Part shown: positions 30,538-43,189 of the stretch, one piece after another
Layout: the number at the start of each line of letters is the position of its first letter
Position numbering within the stretch: position 1 is the first letter of the stretch
NCBI GenBank assembly: GCA_964019695.1
Contig: OZ026520.1
Span: 90,524,913 to 90,588,912 of the forward strand
Source: Loripinus fragilis
Lineage: Eukaryota; Mollusca; Bivalvia; Lucinida; Lucinidae
Length of the DNA: 64,000 nt
Direction: 5' to 3'
Made by a program: the position numbers and the translations under genes
The notes under the pieces: model-generated
Databases searched by the model: none
Told to the model about the DNA's origin: nothing
Seen by the model: only the letters and a program-made list of their open reading frames with translations

Positions 30538-30778
30538 TTGAGCCGCAGCATGAGATTTCCAACAATTTGACATTTTGACAAGTGTAGACTCGGACGAGCC
30601 TCTGCAGCCTCCTTTTAAGCTTAGAAACTCCAAATGGTGTTCAGTGAGTAGCTTAACAATCGTAGAACACTCAAACGACTAGCAAAGGCTCTGATCAGAC
30701 TGCGCGTATGCGCAGGCTGATCTGAGGCGTTGCTGGTCGTACATACCATATTGTGGGAAATCTCATGCAGCGGCTCAA
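30538..30778. mobile_element. MITE family C, copy
   Basis: About 240 bases starting TTGAGCCGCAGCATGAGATTT and ending AAATCTCATGCAGCGGCTCAA. The core is a quasi-palindrome around CTGATCAGACTGCGCGTATG. Family members: 33506-33742, 41577-41813, 44636-44872, 50079-50309 and a truncated 27139-27345. Confidence 0.7.
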
Positions 30779-31550
30779 TTGCTATCTTAAAGAGATTATC
30801 AGTTCTACTACAACAAAGTATTGACATTGGAGACTGGGGTCGGTCTATTTTTTGAGGTGTATTTAAAGTTACATGAACTAGTTCGTAAACAGCTGCACTT
30901 CAATTTGATACAAATGCACCGAAACCTATTTTTTCACCAATAACGTTGACTTTTACATTTTTTAATCCCAAAAATGTAAAATGAATGAAAACTTTGCTTC
31001 ATTCAAATGCACGTGATTTGTTTTAAATTCATTTAATAGTATTGGTACCTTAGTTAGAAAAAATGAGTTTGTAAAGTGTTCGTTTAAAAGTTTGCTTAGT
31101 GTACAAGTATGCATATAGCATGCAAAATACAATGTATTTAATCAGTCGTCTTTTCGCATGGCGCCTTTGCGCGCATTCGTATCTTTTTGTGCGGTTTTAT
31201 TTTGTTCTTTCGTCTTTTTTGCCTGGTATTATTTCTTGGTGCTATTTCCTGGCGAAAAAAACACGAAATGACAGAAACCTGCCATCATAAAGGCCTGACA
31301 AACTGTGAAACAGGTCAACCACGAATCGCATTGTGGTTTTCCTATTTAGCCGTGGTTAAGAAGTCAAGGTTACCGGTTACCGTGATAAATCAGTTAAGAA
31401 ATACCCTCTTTAGTTGGGCCGAGTTCGAATTATTGAAGCATCATATTCCGGGCGTACTATACCAGTGATATTCCAGGCCTCTAGATAAGAGTGCGTAATC
31501 AAAAAAAAAATCTTGTTTAGAAAACAAAACACATGTTATGTGAAATCCAA
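30779..31550. other. non-coding
   Basis: AT-rich. Overlapping frames of 63 and 93 codons (31099-31468) show no domain features. Confidence 0.35.
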
Positions 31551-31591
31551 AGAACCGTCTCAATGAAAATGGGACGGTTCTTATGAGCACC
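31551..31591. repeat. short hairpin AGAACCGTC
   Basis: AGAACCGTC (31551) pairs with GACGGTTCT (31573), followed by ATGAGCACCC. Relative of 33855-33901. Confidence 0.55.
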
Positions 31592-31814
31592 CGTTACATT
31601 AATCGAGCCGCATGTACAAAACAAGCATCTTGTTTGTCCAGTTGGCTGTCCGTGTTCGCACTGGCTTTTCCGTTTTACACTCAAACAAAACCGTGAATAC
31701 AATTGCATGTCAAATAGAAAGCCCGTTTTTTCCTACATTATGAATATTTTTTTTATTTTAGATATTAATAATAAAATGTAAAAATAAGTAATAAAATCAA
31801 ATTTTTAGATGTTC

Positions 31815-31910
31815 ATGGAATCATGAATACTTCGGGTCTCTTGCAAGATAATCGTGATGCCTTCGGGCTTCACTTACTTTTCAAGAGACCCGAAGTATTC
31901 ATGATTCCAT
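31815..31910. repeat. fold-back hairpin, apex GATGCCTTCGGGC
   Basis: ATGGAATCATGAATACTTCG and its complement form the outer arms, and GGTCTCTTG/CAAGAGACC the inner part. The apex region reads GTGATGCCTTCGGGCTTCAC. Confidence 0.7.
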
Positions 31911-32484
31911 GCACATTCCTAAAATTGAATTCATTGCTTATAAGTAAATGGGCAGTTTGACAAACAGCAAACCGTGAACCCAGATAAAATGCCACATAGC
32001 GTGTCATTTCACCGAGTTCTGCACTGTTTTACTTAGACAAAATGGTTCTTCAGAGAAAGAATATTAATATGTTTTGGAAGTTATAAACTGTAAACCCTTA
32101 ATGATCAATTCTGAATTTATTGGAAAATACAATTGGTCAAAAAAAGGGCTATTAAATTAATGAAAAAGTAAAATTACCTCTAAAACGCGAATTCGGATTG
32201 GCAGGGGTGGATGCCTAAAATTGTTCGCTTGTTACAATATGGCTGTAAATTGTCATAAATGTTTTGTTATCTGAAAGACGGGTAATGGCATAAATCGAGG
32301 GCCTTCAGACATATTTGGCTATCCTAGCGGATATATCCTAACGGAAATTACGAATAAATCCCAGGGCAAACTATGAATCCGGGTTTGAGTGGGGAAACGG
32401 GCGTTGACGGCAGATATTTTCACAGCAGACCTAATGACAACATGACATGTTAGACAGTCTCAGGTGACAGGTCATGCGATATAT
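31911..32484. other. non-coding, nothing recognised
   Basis: AT-rich sequence with no supported feature. Confidence 0.35.
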
Positions 32485-32815
32485 AGAGGATCTTACATGA
32501 GTGCTCATGTTTTATTGAATTTATTAAACGAGTTGGGAAAAAGAGATAAAATGCGAGGCTTGCCGAGCATTTTATCTCTTTTTTGCAACGAGTTTAATAA
32601 ATTCAATAATACAAGAGCACGAATGTTAGATTCTATTCATCATATGATAAAATATCATTTCTGCCGTGAAAACGTTATAATTTTGTCGCTATGTACGCAA
32701 CGTTGTTATGGACGTCATCACGTTTCCCGAAAATCGATAAACCACTAGTGGTTTACAAATTTTATTGCATGGCGTTATTTCACTCCCAGACGCGACGTCA
32801 TATGATAAATTAAAA
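32485..32815. repeat. 330-bp repeat with hairpin, right member of an inverted pair
   Basis: Mirror of 30095-30425. The apex CGAGGCTTGCCGAG is at 32554-32567, flanked by ATAAAATG and CATTTTATCTC. Confidence 0.75.
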
Positions 32816-32999
32816 TAGTGCTTTCTCAGAAACACTAAACTTATAATGCAATAAACTTGACTGTGCGTGAGAAACCATGAACCAGCCAATGATAGCTACA
32901 CTGTACGTAATTATCATTTATGCATGGGAGCCTCATTTAAATGACTTGTTGACGCATCAAACGGAGTTAGATGTCTTAATATTTATAAAAGTAAGGAAG

Positions 33000-33335
33000 T
33001 AGGCAAATACCAGGGATGGATACAATCAAGTACCACATCTTGCCCAGGACACCACATGGAAAATTACAAAAACACAAGAAAACATCATATACACGACAGC
33101 CAAGGAGTCAGCTAGCTCTTTCCCAACAGGCGACCTCAAGGCTACAAGAAACAAAGATGGACGTATGACAAAGACAAATACAAAATACTAAATAACATCC
33201 ACAAAAGAGGCACCTCCTTGGAATGGTCAGTAGGAACATTACTGGATTTTTAAACTAGTTTCAAGGTACCAACTTTACCCTTAATTCTGATGTGGATCAA
33301 GACACATAGATGTTTGGTTTGCATGAAAAATACCT
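33000..33335 (+). other. coding-like degenerate repeat
   Basis: The plus frame from about 33014 reads DGYNQVPHLAQDTTWKIT and onward for about 58 codons before a stop. Codon choice looks protein-like, and a second stretch (WIKTHRCLVCMKN) lies at about 33294 in another frame. I infer a decayed ORF of a dispersed element. I cannot name it. Confidence 0.25.
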
Positions 33336-33505
33336 AATCTATCAATGAATCATCGCCTAGTACATACATATGAATACCGGAGCACAGTAAAAACCTGGTG
33401 GGCTCGACAACAGACGCATCACCAGGGCCTAACCATCTCATCTATAGATAAGTTTTTAAGTCGGAACCGTCATAGAATCAGAGGTCTTCATCTACATTCA
33501 TATTT

Positions 33506-33742
33506 GAGCCGTGACATGAGATTTCCAACAATGTGATATGTGCGACCAGCAAAGGCTCAGACCAGCCTGCGAATACGCGCAGTCTGATCAGAGCCTTTGC
33601 TAGTGGCTTGAATATTCTATGACTGTTAACCTACTGACCGAACAGCATTTTGAGTTTCTAAGCTTAACAGAAGCCTGCACAGGCTCGTCTGAATCTACAC
33701 TTGTCAAAATGCCACATCTTTGGATATCCCATGTCACGGCTC
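33506..33742. mobile_element. MITE family C, copy
   Basis: Starts GAGCCGTGACATGAGATTTCC and ends CCCATGTCACGGCTC. Its interior is in the opposite orientation to 30538-30778. Confidence 0.7.
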
Positions 33743-33854
33743 ATTTGGTATATGCTAGCAGCAACGGCACTTTTGTCACAGGATTTAGGTTAACAAAAAT
33801 TTTCAGCGTAAAGATGTTAATATTTTCTTACCCATGAGTTTTAACAAATGTTTT

Positions 33855-33901
33855 GGGTGCTCAAAAGAACCGTCTCATTGAAACGGTTCTTTTGAGCACC
33901 C
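33855..33901. repeat. near-perfect hairpin GGGTGCTCAAAAGAACCGT
   Basis: Arms of 19 bases (GGGTGCTCAAAAGAACCGT and its exact complement) flank a loop of about 9 bases. Confidence 0.75.
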
Positions 33902-34813
33902 ACAACATATGTTTTGGTTTAGAAATAAGACATTAAATTTCCGTTACGCACTCTTAACTAAAGTCCTGAAAATTTTGCACATACTCGCCTTAGCCTTCGT
34001 TGCTGTACAATGCAAGAGCAAAATGTGTGTTGGTCATAGTGTGCTCTTGTGCGCGATTAAAGACAAATTATAGCCTGTGCTTTACATGTACGCTCATTTT
34101 GATCCATTCTCGCGAGACCTGATGATACCTCATCTAGATCTCTCGCATTTCGCCCTTTGCATCACGGGTAACCAGCGATATTGGGCTAGTCCCGTTCAAC
34201 TCTCGCACTCCTGTAGTGACAGAATTTATTGTTAAAAATAGCAAAAAGTTAAATTTTTGACAGTTTTCATTTCTCTTTTAGTCAATACTTACTGAATGTA
34301 AAGCCCTGAGTCATGCAAGCAGTGATCACATAATATATTGTTAATAAAAATGGCGGTTCAATCCCAGTGTGCACCGAGCGAAAGGCGACAGATTAGTACG
34401 TGCTAACGTGCTTCTTGTTTGCGACAATGCATTTTGATCATCATTATGTTATTCATGTGACAGGTCTACTTGATGCATCCTAAACCATGTCACTGGTGTT
34501 TCCAACCAGGTACCGACTTAGATTGTTCTTCTTGGCTACAAAGGCTGGTTAAATGCTCGAAACTTGAATAGATGCATATGTAGTTATTACACGTAACTAC
34601 ATATAGCTGCTGACTAGTTTACGCCCTCCAGTGTTTTTCTTACTGGTCGTTAAAAGGTGGTATTTTTAGTGGATCGTTTTATGTCATTTGTGTTTGTCTT
34701 TACCATACTGTGATTTCTTTTTATGCAGCCTTGTGATCATCAACTGTTGGGAAAGGGTGATGCTTTTGCCCCCAACTTTGAAAAAGTTGAAGGGGCATAT
34801 TGCTTTAGGCTTG

Positions 34814-34814
<1 letters not shown>
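33902..34814. other. non-coding
   Basis: No feature supported. AACTTTGAAAAAGTTGAAGGGGCATAT at 34773-34800 leads into the (TG)n run. Confidence 0.35.

Positions 34815-34856
<42 letters not shown>
34815..34856. repeat. (TG)n microsatellite
   Basis: About 19 uninterrupted TG dinucleotides. Confidence 0.9.
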
Positions 34857-34858
<2 letters not shown>

Positions 34859-34979
34859 ATGCGTCCATTACAAAAAAAAATAAGCTACAGTTTTGAAATT
34901 TCATAAATAGATTTGTCATAAAAAATAGTTGACTCGTATTTTTAGTCCAAATTATCTCCCTTTGTGGAGTTATGCCCCT

Positions 34980-35720
34980 TTTAAAGGATCATAATGAAAT
35001 TTTGTAATCAAGATCAAAATCTCAAAAAGTAAAACAGCTCGGAGCATAAAACTTAGTATGCAGATAGAGGATAATAAGTGGACTAGCTGGTGACAATTAA
35101 AAAAAGTTATTTTTTTTAGCTAATACGCTTTGAAAATTTGAACTTAGAAGGCTTGGTATCTCATAAACTATTACAGCGATGAGCTTCAAACTTAGACAGC
35201 TGATAGAGGGTAATGAGTAGTTACCTGCTGAAAATTTAACAAAAAGGTTATTATATTTTGATTGAGTTATGGCACTTTGCATTTTACGGGTTATTGCCCT
35301 TTGCAAATTTAATTTTATAATCAAGATATCTCAAAAAGTATGACAGCTATGAGCTTCAAGCCTAGTCAGCTGATAGAGGAAAATTAGTAAATTACTTGGT
35401 GAAAATTTGAAAAAAAGCAATTTTATTTATTATGACTTATTGCCCTTTGAAAATTTGGACATAGAAAGTTTGGTATCTCAAAATTTATTACAGCTAGGAG
35501 CTTCAAACTTGGACAGCTGATAGAGGATAATGAGTAAATTACCTAGTGAAAATTTAAGAAAAAGTTATAGTATATTTTCTAGTAATTGCCCTTTGCATTT
35601 TTACGGGTTATTGCCCTTTGCAAGTTTGCACAAAGAAAACTTGAAACAAAGATAAATCTCAAAAACCATTACAGCTAGTAGCCTCAGATTTGGTCAGCTC
35701 ATAGAGGATGGCGAGTAGTT
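34980..35720. repeat. five diverged tandem units of about 160-180 bp
   Basis: Each unit carries ATCTCA-AA, ACAGCT--GAGC-T-A, AGCTGATAGAGGATAATGAGTA and TTGCCCTTTG. Units begin near 35010, 35150, 35320, 35465 and 35650. Divergence is moderate. No coding function is seen. Confidence 0.65.
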
Positions 35721-37973
35721 TACCTGGTGAGATCATACTTATGGACAAGTATATGGTTTGGGCACAGTGTTTCATAAACACAATTTCTAGTTTCTTGTGT
35801 TTTTTCACTTTCCCATTCGGTGGCCTGTGTGTGTCAGGTGTGGTACTCGGTTATATCGATTCCAGATCTTGTCTTCTTCCAAACTTTGGTTTTCGCAAAC
35901 ATCCAGGACTAGGGTTTTATATTACATTCGTGTACACATATCTGATATTGAAAATTATCCGTAATTAACAATAATTAACAAAATTACAATAGTCGTGTCG
36001 TTTTCTTTTGATTTTGCTACACGAAGACAAAAATCCATAATGTCCTTGCACTGCATTTAAACAAACATGTAAATCAAGGACGTTCAACGCACGTCTACGT
36101 TGTAATGTTTTAATGCTGAATACGTTATGTACTTCATTTTTTCCTCCTAAAGTTTTTCCTGTAATTTATATCCTTCGGCATTTCAGGTTTTAACGTGTAT
36201 TAGAAATCAGGGTGGAAAACAGTGCAAATCGTAATCAGATGGCTTCGTCATAAGCCGTCTGATCTGGATCTACTGTGTTTTAATAATAATAATACTGTTA
36301 CAATAATAACATTAAATAAATACATTTAGGCTTGTGACTAAATGTTTAGACTTATCTAGCTACTAGTCTGATAAATAATAGTCTGATAATTTTCTATAAA
36401 AGTTAAGAAACTGCTCATTGACTAAACTTTTATCAACAATTAGCTATATGGTGTACAAATGCATCTCAGATATTATAGATGTTACCCCTTTTGTAGACAT
36501 TTTCATTTGAAATGTTTAAATAGTCAGTCACATTCAGACAAATTCACACAGAGGACCCTGAGGTTTGTTGGTTTTGAGGAACATGGAGTCCATTGTTTTT
36601 TCATTTAAGTGTTCAAGGGGTAAATGCCAATAAATGAGAGAACGATAGCCAATATATATATTGAAGCATATCTGGGAAATTCTATCAAACTTTTTTGTTT
36701 AAATAATACGAAGGCCATTTTTAGATTTAGATAAGCAATATTTGCCCATTCCCCAAGCAATAAATGCAAAGCAATAACAATAGCACCACAAGCAGATCCT
36801 TGATTTGAGACCCCTTTCCACACCCGCAACCACGCCAATAAAAAGGTTGATCTACTCTTTATGCCGTTTCGGAAAATACTCTGTTCAGATATGGCTGGCA
36901 ACAACCTCAATACACGCACGAAAGTTATTCGGTAATGTTCTGTCCAAAGTAATTATTTCCATTATTTTGGACCGACACACAAAACGGTTTTTGATGTTTT
37001 TTGGATCATTTATTCTATTTCGTCTTGTTTTTTTATGCTTTCGTGCGCGTCTGTTTATAAATGCCTTGTGGTCACCTGCTGGGAAAAGGCTGACCTCTTG
37101 GCTCTCGTTTGTGATGTCTAATTGTGAAGTGTCACTTTCCTACTGGTATTCTGGGTCAGGTGTGGTGCTTGATTGTATCGATTCCTGATATTTGCCCTTT
37201 TTTCTTACTTATTCCATAATAAGACCACGCGATTGCCTACAACTGAACCCTTGTAACGTTGTGTATTTTCATATTCTTCACTCCTCTCCATTTCCGATTA
37301 GATAAACCCACAGAATTCCATTTATTAGCCTATCAGAAGCAGCTATGCTACGGGATGGTGGCTCATGATGAGGTGATAGCTGACAGGGTCATAGCCAGGG
37401 ACTTTATCATGTTGAAGCCCGCCAAAATGAGATAATAAGAGATATCTGACCTTGTTACTTTACTTTTCATATACGGTAGTGAATAACAAAGGCGCTGATC
37501 AGACTGCGCGGATGCGCAGGCTGATCTGCTCCTTTATTATTCGCAAGCAACAGAGTTTTTGATTTTTCGCGTCGAGGCCTATATGATGCCCTGGCCTCCG
37601 TCTGGCTACGCGCCTGGCTGATTTAAATCTACACAATTTCCAAATGGTTTTGGATAGAACTTATGTATACATCGCATGAGATATACAGTTTGTAACATAA
37701 ATTATCATAGCTGTTGTTCTGAATGCTTCAAAGAATCATCTAGTCGAGTCGGTTCTTATGAGTACCCGCAACATGTGTTTGATTGAGAAATGTTGTTCGG
37801 ATGCACCAAGAGTTCAAAATAAGGAAACATAATCGATAATGGTCTTTAATTGCTAATCTTTATACCTCATCCAGACTCTCAAATTAGAAAAAAAAATGAT
37901 AAAGCCATGAATCAATCGAACAGTATTAAAAACACCGGCATGACCTATCGGTTCGATATAACGATGACGGCGA
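35721..37973. other. non-coding stretch with dispersed repeat fragments
   Basis: T-rich blocks around 35760-35900 and 37000-37190 share GT-GT-CTTGATT/GGTTATATCGATTCC endings and similar frames, so they are fragments of one repeat. A CTGATCAGACTGCGCGGATG core (37496) recalls MITE family C. No gene is recognised. Confidence 0.35.
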
Positions 37974-38050
37974 CAATGATGATGATGATGATGATGATGA
38001 TGAGGATGATGATGAGGATGATGATGAGGATGATGATGATGATGATGATT
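37974..38050. repeat. (GAT)n microsatellite
   Basis: About 25 GAT/GAG triplets. The Met-rich frame across it is an artefact. Confidence 0.9.
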
Positions 38051-39484
38051 ACATGCACTTACTATTCTTTGAAGTTATGTCCAAAATGCTGACGAAATGA
38101 TACAGGTATGATCATTCCAATATAACATTTATGACTCAACGGAAATTCCCTGATTATTCTCTGACAAGATTAACCTTAATTCTTAAAGCGCCAATCACGA
38201 CTGCAGCATACGACACATCTTGCGACATATTTTCTAATTTTCGAAAAAATAAGCAGACGATTCTCATCTAATATCATGCCTTATTTGTTATTTTTGAAAA
38301 AAAAGAAGCAAAATTTAAAATTGTCGTCTGCTGCAAATTATAGGTGGTGCTGTAAGGGTTAAGCATTCACACGAATGACACCAAATAGAAATTATTTTTC
38401 AAGGTCGTACTCTGGGGACCAGACCGGTCCTCAAAGTGCCACCCATTACTACTAAGGTTTGGTACATTGTAAGTCGGGGTGGGTCAGGGGTCGTCTTTTT
38501 CATACCTCATCTGAACCATGGTCTGGTGGATTATATTCCGTAATAGTGGGTCATCACAAATACATTCAATTCTCCGATTACCCTGCACGCCAGGTAAACG
38601 GTGTGATCTGAAGCTACCCTCTCTAACAATACATACATTGAGAATAATATCAATTCACTTACCTAATTAGAACATCTTTAAAAGTACGCCATTCCATTCA
38701 CACGAATGTTTACACTTTATGACACTATGTTTTAAAATATTAATATAATCCATTTTAAAGAAGTGAACCGTACAAGTTCATTCTTGACTCTTGCTATAGT
38801 CGAAGTTTGCAGACGACGCTCGCTTTAGATATAATTATTTTATTTGAAACTGCACGCATAATTGTCGCAGATGACACCGCATTTTTGTTGTACAAGTGCA
38901 TATTGTCGTTTCGCATGTTTACAAAATTAATGTAGCATTATCACCACAGCGTTTGCTTACTGGGAAATTTTTTCTAATTTTTTGTCGTCTGCTGATTTTC
39001 TTTTTCAAAATCAAATCGAGTTACCCTTCTAACAATGCGGAAAACCATTAGAGTATCAAATAGATTTCATCCAGATCAGGTCCGACCTTTTGTCGCGCAT
39101 CATGCCCAAACTGCTTACAATGGTTAGCAGCAGACGGCACAAGTAGGCAATGAGCCAATTCGTGTGCAATACTCATTTTATTGCATTTCCTTTTTGTTCC
39201 AGCGTAATCATGGTCTACGCGTGAAAAGTAAACACAGTGTGGATCATGTCAAACTGGTTTCTTGCACACCGGATAAGGATATCTGAGAATTTACCCTGGG
39301 ATAGAAAATCTTATCTTACCCATGCTATATTACCCAGGACGCCAAGTAACGCCATCATGTGAAATTGCATCTTAGCGTACATGTATTCAGGGATTTTGGA
39401 AGCTTATTTTAAAATATATGAATACAAACATTAATTAATTAATAAATAAATAAGAACAATAGTGAGCAAGAAAAAGAATCCGTT
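38051..39484. other. non-coding with PLE-hairpin-like words
   Basis: GTCGTCTGCTG occurs at 38324 and 38983. CATCCAGATCAGGTCCGACC (39069) with AGCAGCAGACGGC (39126) resembles a diverged copy of the PLE 3' UTR hairpin. Confidence 0.35.
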
Positions 39485-39609
39485 ATTCGTGTGAGGGTAG
39501 GATAGAAAAATCCGTCGCTCGAGATCACCGTTTGTCATCACTCGGCAAGCCTCGTGATGCCAAATGGCAATCCTCGGGACGGATTTTTCTATCCTACCCT
39601 CACACTCAT
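39485..39609. repeat. fold-back hairpin, apex CTCGGCAAGCCTCG
   Basis: Arms 39485-39540 and 39555-39609 contain GTGTGAGGGTAGGATAGAAA and its complement at the base and TCATCA/TGATG next to the apex. The apex is at 39541-39554. Confidence 0.8.
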
Positions 39610-40640
39610 GATCAGATTCTTATATTCTAAACGACATTGGTTTATATGGTGTATTTAGAATTCAGCTGGATAAAGACTAAATTGAGAACTTAAAATAGAA
39701 CATTGTAAACCTCAAATCTTCATTTCTTCGAAAATAGATTATATCGCAATAAAGTTTTCTGTTTGGTCGTCAGTTAAATGTGTAGACCCAGATAAGACTG
39801 ATTCTGTATGAGCCGACTGATCTGAGTCCATAATGTTTGCCTAGTCAATGAATAGTGTTAGGAAATAATATGTTATATGCAGCAGACGACTCAAGTGGAT
39901 AACATTCTTAGATGCTTTTTGCTGGCGCTTTAAGGGTTAAATAGTCGTTGCATAATGACTCGAAGCAATTTCCCAAAAAAAATTGTACTCCACCCGTGGT
40001 AAAAAGACACATAAAAACAAATATTATTACGATATATTATTTGACATATAGTCTGCCAAAACTGACCTTAGACTGATTAATTTTCGCCAAAATCTTCGTG
40101 ATATTCGTGCGTTTTCGTGCAGTACTATTGTTCACGCTTTTACAGAGAATATGAAGATAATGTCAATTCGTTAATGCAAATGGTGTGATAGCCTAGTGGT
40201 TAGCTGACTACTTACAAATCAAGCATACCTGGATCGAATCTTGGAAGGAACATTTTTTTTTATAATTGTCAACTTGCTTTCTTTTTTAAGTTAATATTGT
40301 TCGTAAATTTTACGTCATCTTGTGCTGAGCTTTACATCTTGCATTTGTATTTAGCCGCTTTTGTATTCATTATTCCCTAAGTTCCAGACTCTTTCCTTGT
40401 CAGCTGAAATTATTTGCAAATGGTTTTGGCCCAGTTCAGTACCAACAAAACGTCGGTTCTGATCTGGATACAGACCATTTGACACTCTGATAGTTTTCCT
40501 GTAAGACTATTTGAAAAGTTAATTTTGATTAAAAGTCAGCAGATGATAACAAAAGTCTCAAAAATATTCAGCGTGCAAGCAATTAATCACTTGTAGGCTT
40601 ATTGAAATTATTCACAGTGCTGTATTTGTTACATAAACGC
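39610..40640. other. non-coding, one tRNA-like head
   Basis: Near 40187-40250, TAGCCTAGTGGTTAGC and TGGATCGAATC resemble A and B boxes of the head at 4560. GTTCTGATCTGGATAC at 40457 recalls the PLE hairpin. Nothing else is seen. Confidence 0.4.
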
Positions 40641-40975
40641 AAGCAAGTACGTGTCTGGCTACAGATGCGTGTCTGACTGCAGATCCAGGGGTCGCGAGTT
40701 CGATCCCGGTCCGGTCCCATACCTTCGTGGAGATTGATCATGAAATAATTTCTACGGTCATTCTCCTCCCTTCCGCTGATTTCATTCAAGAAGGGTTGTT
40801 GTCAGTTACAAGCGAAAGTGTGTGCACAAATTACTGGTTAACCGCTTGTTCAAGCTTGCCCAGGAAAATGTGTGGTTAAGTGAACTGACCGTCCCGCAAT
40901 GACCATAGCTGTTGACTTGGGACGTAAAGCAACAAACAAACAAACGAACACACAAACAAACAAACAAACATTAAC
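40641..40975 (+). mobile_element. tRNA-derived SINE, family A
   Basis: The head is partly decayed. B-box-like GAGTTCGATCCCGG lies at 40697-40710. The body has GATTGATCATGAAATAATTT and CTTGCCCAGG, and the end is TTGGGACGTAAAG followed by a (CAAA)n tail. Confidence 0.65.
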
Positions 40976-41576
40976 GCAAGCCAAATTCAAATAAATGTAT
41001 TCAGTTGTGCACAAAATCAAGAATAAAGACAAAACAAACCAGCAAATCAAAAAAAAAATACTTAAATGCTACGGGACACGAGCCAACATCTTTTGAGTGC
41101 TAAAACACTAGACTATCCACAAGGCTATCGGGAAATTGTGATTAATTTCAATCGGAATAGTAATTCTACAACAATCTAAAGCGCACTTTTTACGAAGATT
41201 CACGAAGACTGAGTAAAAGGTCATTGAATACTCATATGTCTCGGGTCAATTTTGACAAACAATAAGAAGCCTTTGGTTTGTGGACATATCTTGGGGTCAC
41301 GTAGTTCTGTTATAGTCTAGCGGTCCATGTGACCTTGATTTTTGGCCTCAATTGTAGAAAAACGGGCTGTCCAGTGTTGTCAAAATAACGTTCCATAAAT
41401 ATGTCGCATGCTACACTTCCACAAAACGCTTTGAGACGTGACTGTAACGGTAAATGCATTGAATGAATCGAGGGTCATTACTTAGAGGTCGTGGTAGAAG
41501 TATAGATCCACTACCATAACATATCATGCATAAGCCGGGTGCTTTAGATCCAGTCACATACTCACTGGAAGCATGT
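40976..41576. other. non-coding
   Basis: Contains CATGTGACCTTGATTTTTGG at 41330. No gene is recognised. Confidence 0.35.
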
Positions 41577-41813
41577 GAGCCGTGACATGTGATTTCCAAC
41601 GATGTGGCATTTTGACAAGTGTAGACTCAGACGAGCCTGTGCAGCCTCCTTTTAAACTTAGAAACTCCAAATGATGTTCATTCAGTAGCTGAACACTCAT
41701 AGAATATTTAAGCGACCAGCTAAGGCTCTGATCAGACTGTGCATATGCGCAGGCTGGTCTGAGCCTTTGCTGGTCGCACATACCACATTGTTGGAAATTT
41801 CATGTCACGGCTC
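41577..41813. mobile_element. MITE family C, copy
   Basis: Starts GAGCCGTGACATGTGATTTCC and ends AATTTCATGTCACGGCTC. Orientation as in 30538-30778. Confidence 0.75.
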
Positions 41814-41888
41814 AAATGTACATGGACAAGCTAAGCTCGAGAAGTTCAAAGTGGAAGCATGCAGTGTGCTAGAATGCATACAATAACA

Positions 41889-41960
41889 CCCAGGTAAACC
41901 GCATGTTTAGATCTCGGAGGGTGTTGGCTATCGGAGGTAAACATTGCGATTATGGATGGA
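41889..41960 (+). repeat. short dispersed repeat, pair with 48925-49003
   Basis: CACCCAGGTAAACCGCATGT and GGAGGGTGTTGGCTA-CGGAG match the reverse complement of 48925-49003. Confidence 0.6.
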
Positions 41961-42944
41961 CAGGGTCTGTACTTATCCATTTTTATGTCCTATAGAAAGT
42001 TTCTTGGAGACGAAAGCAGCAAACAGGTTGCTTCTATAATGAATGATAAGGACTCGGAATGTGTTAAATGCTTTTGATCCATGTCCGTAGGACCCTGGGC
42101 GACCTTTCAAACGACGATTGTGAAATTTCCAATGAAAAAATGCTATTCGTTTGATCATAGCTGGATTTACAACAACCTTTGACACAATTTGCTTGTGTCG
42201 CCACAATTCTATATCATTCTCCTGCATGATTTATAAGAGTCGTATCTCAAAATGCTATTAAATTATCAATATTTGAGATTTGCTTACGTTGATATCGTTT
42301 TGGTGGTTAGCAAAATGTGCAGAGGTAACTTGACAGCTGGCATCTTTGCTATCGGAGTGACAGTGGTTTTGATTTCGGAGATTGATACAAACTGCCGCAC
42401 AATTAGTGCCTGAATCTGATATATTTTAAGCATGTCTTGATACAAAAAAAAATATGTAATGCTACAAATGGAAGACTATCAGGGGGGCGAAAAACAGAAG
42501 GGAATTTGAGACGTTTTACAGTTGTGATGTGTTGTGAAAAGCGCTCATCTTCAGTCGGTGTCATTATGCATGTTTTTGTCTAGTGAGTCTGGGAAAACAT
42601 ATTTATTTAAATTCTGCACTGATTCATTTTTGGTGAAACCAGTATGCTTGATATAGGAAGGGGATATGATGGCTGGGTGGGGTTGGGGTGAGGATATGGT
42701 CCCTGAAAGAAGGCAAGAACATGTGCCATATCTATACTCATTACATTACCTGGCGACGCAGTGTATTAACAACGTGAACAGGGTTGCAAAATGCAGGTTC
42801 ACATTGAGGCGCATTTTGTTGTGTAAAAGAAGTGTCAAAATGCAAGGAAACTGTTGGTTAAGATGCCACGTGTACATGATTAGTAAACCTTTGATCCAAA
42901 AATATAAACATGTATGCCATCCAGACAATTGAAACACACATAAC
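41961..42944. other. non-coding, one unexplained frame
   Basis: A minus-strand frame of 84 codons (41973-42227) has a basic, aromatic-rich composition but matches nothing I recognise. Otherwise nothing is seen. Confidence 0.3.
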
Positions 42945-43155
42945 CACCAGTCTACTGAATCGCCACAGAACACCCAAACGCACACAGTCCACTGAAATGC
43001 ACAAAACAGCCAACCCATTGAAACTCCCAAACTCCCTAGGCAACTGATACACCCAAACCGCCCAGCCCAGGGAAGCACTCAGACCACTCAGTTCACTGAA
43101 ATACCCTGATCAAATCCATTGAAACATGCAACTCACCTAGTCCACTGAAACACCC
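42945..43155. repeat. degenerate minisatellite, unit CCACTGAAACACC-like
   Basis: About ten loosely conserved units of 15-30 bases share CC-A-TGAAA-ACCC. Strongly C/A-rich on the plus strand. Confidence 0.5.
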
Positions 43156-43189
43156 TCCTGTTGCACCGCCCTCTAGGATTCTATTCAAT

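Noticed and set aside
37850..38092. 80-codon Met-rich frame
   Set aside because: Most of it is the (GAT)n microsatellite.
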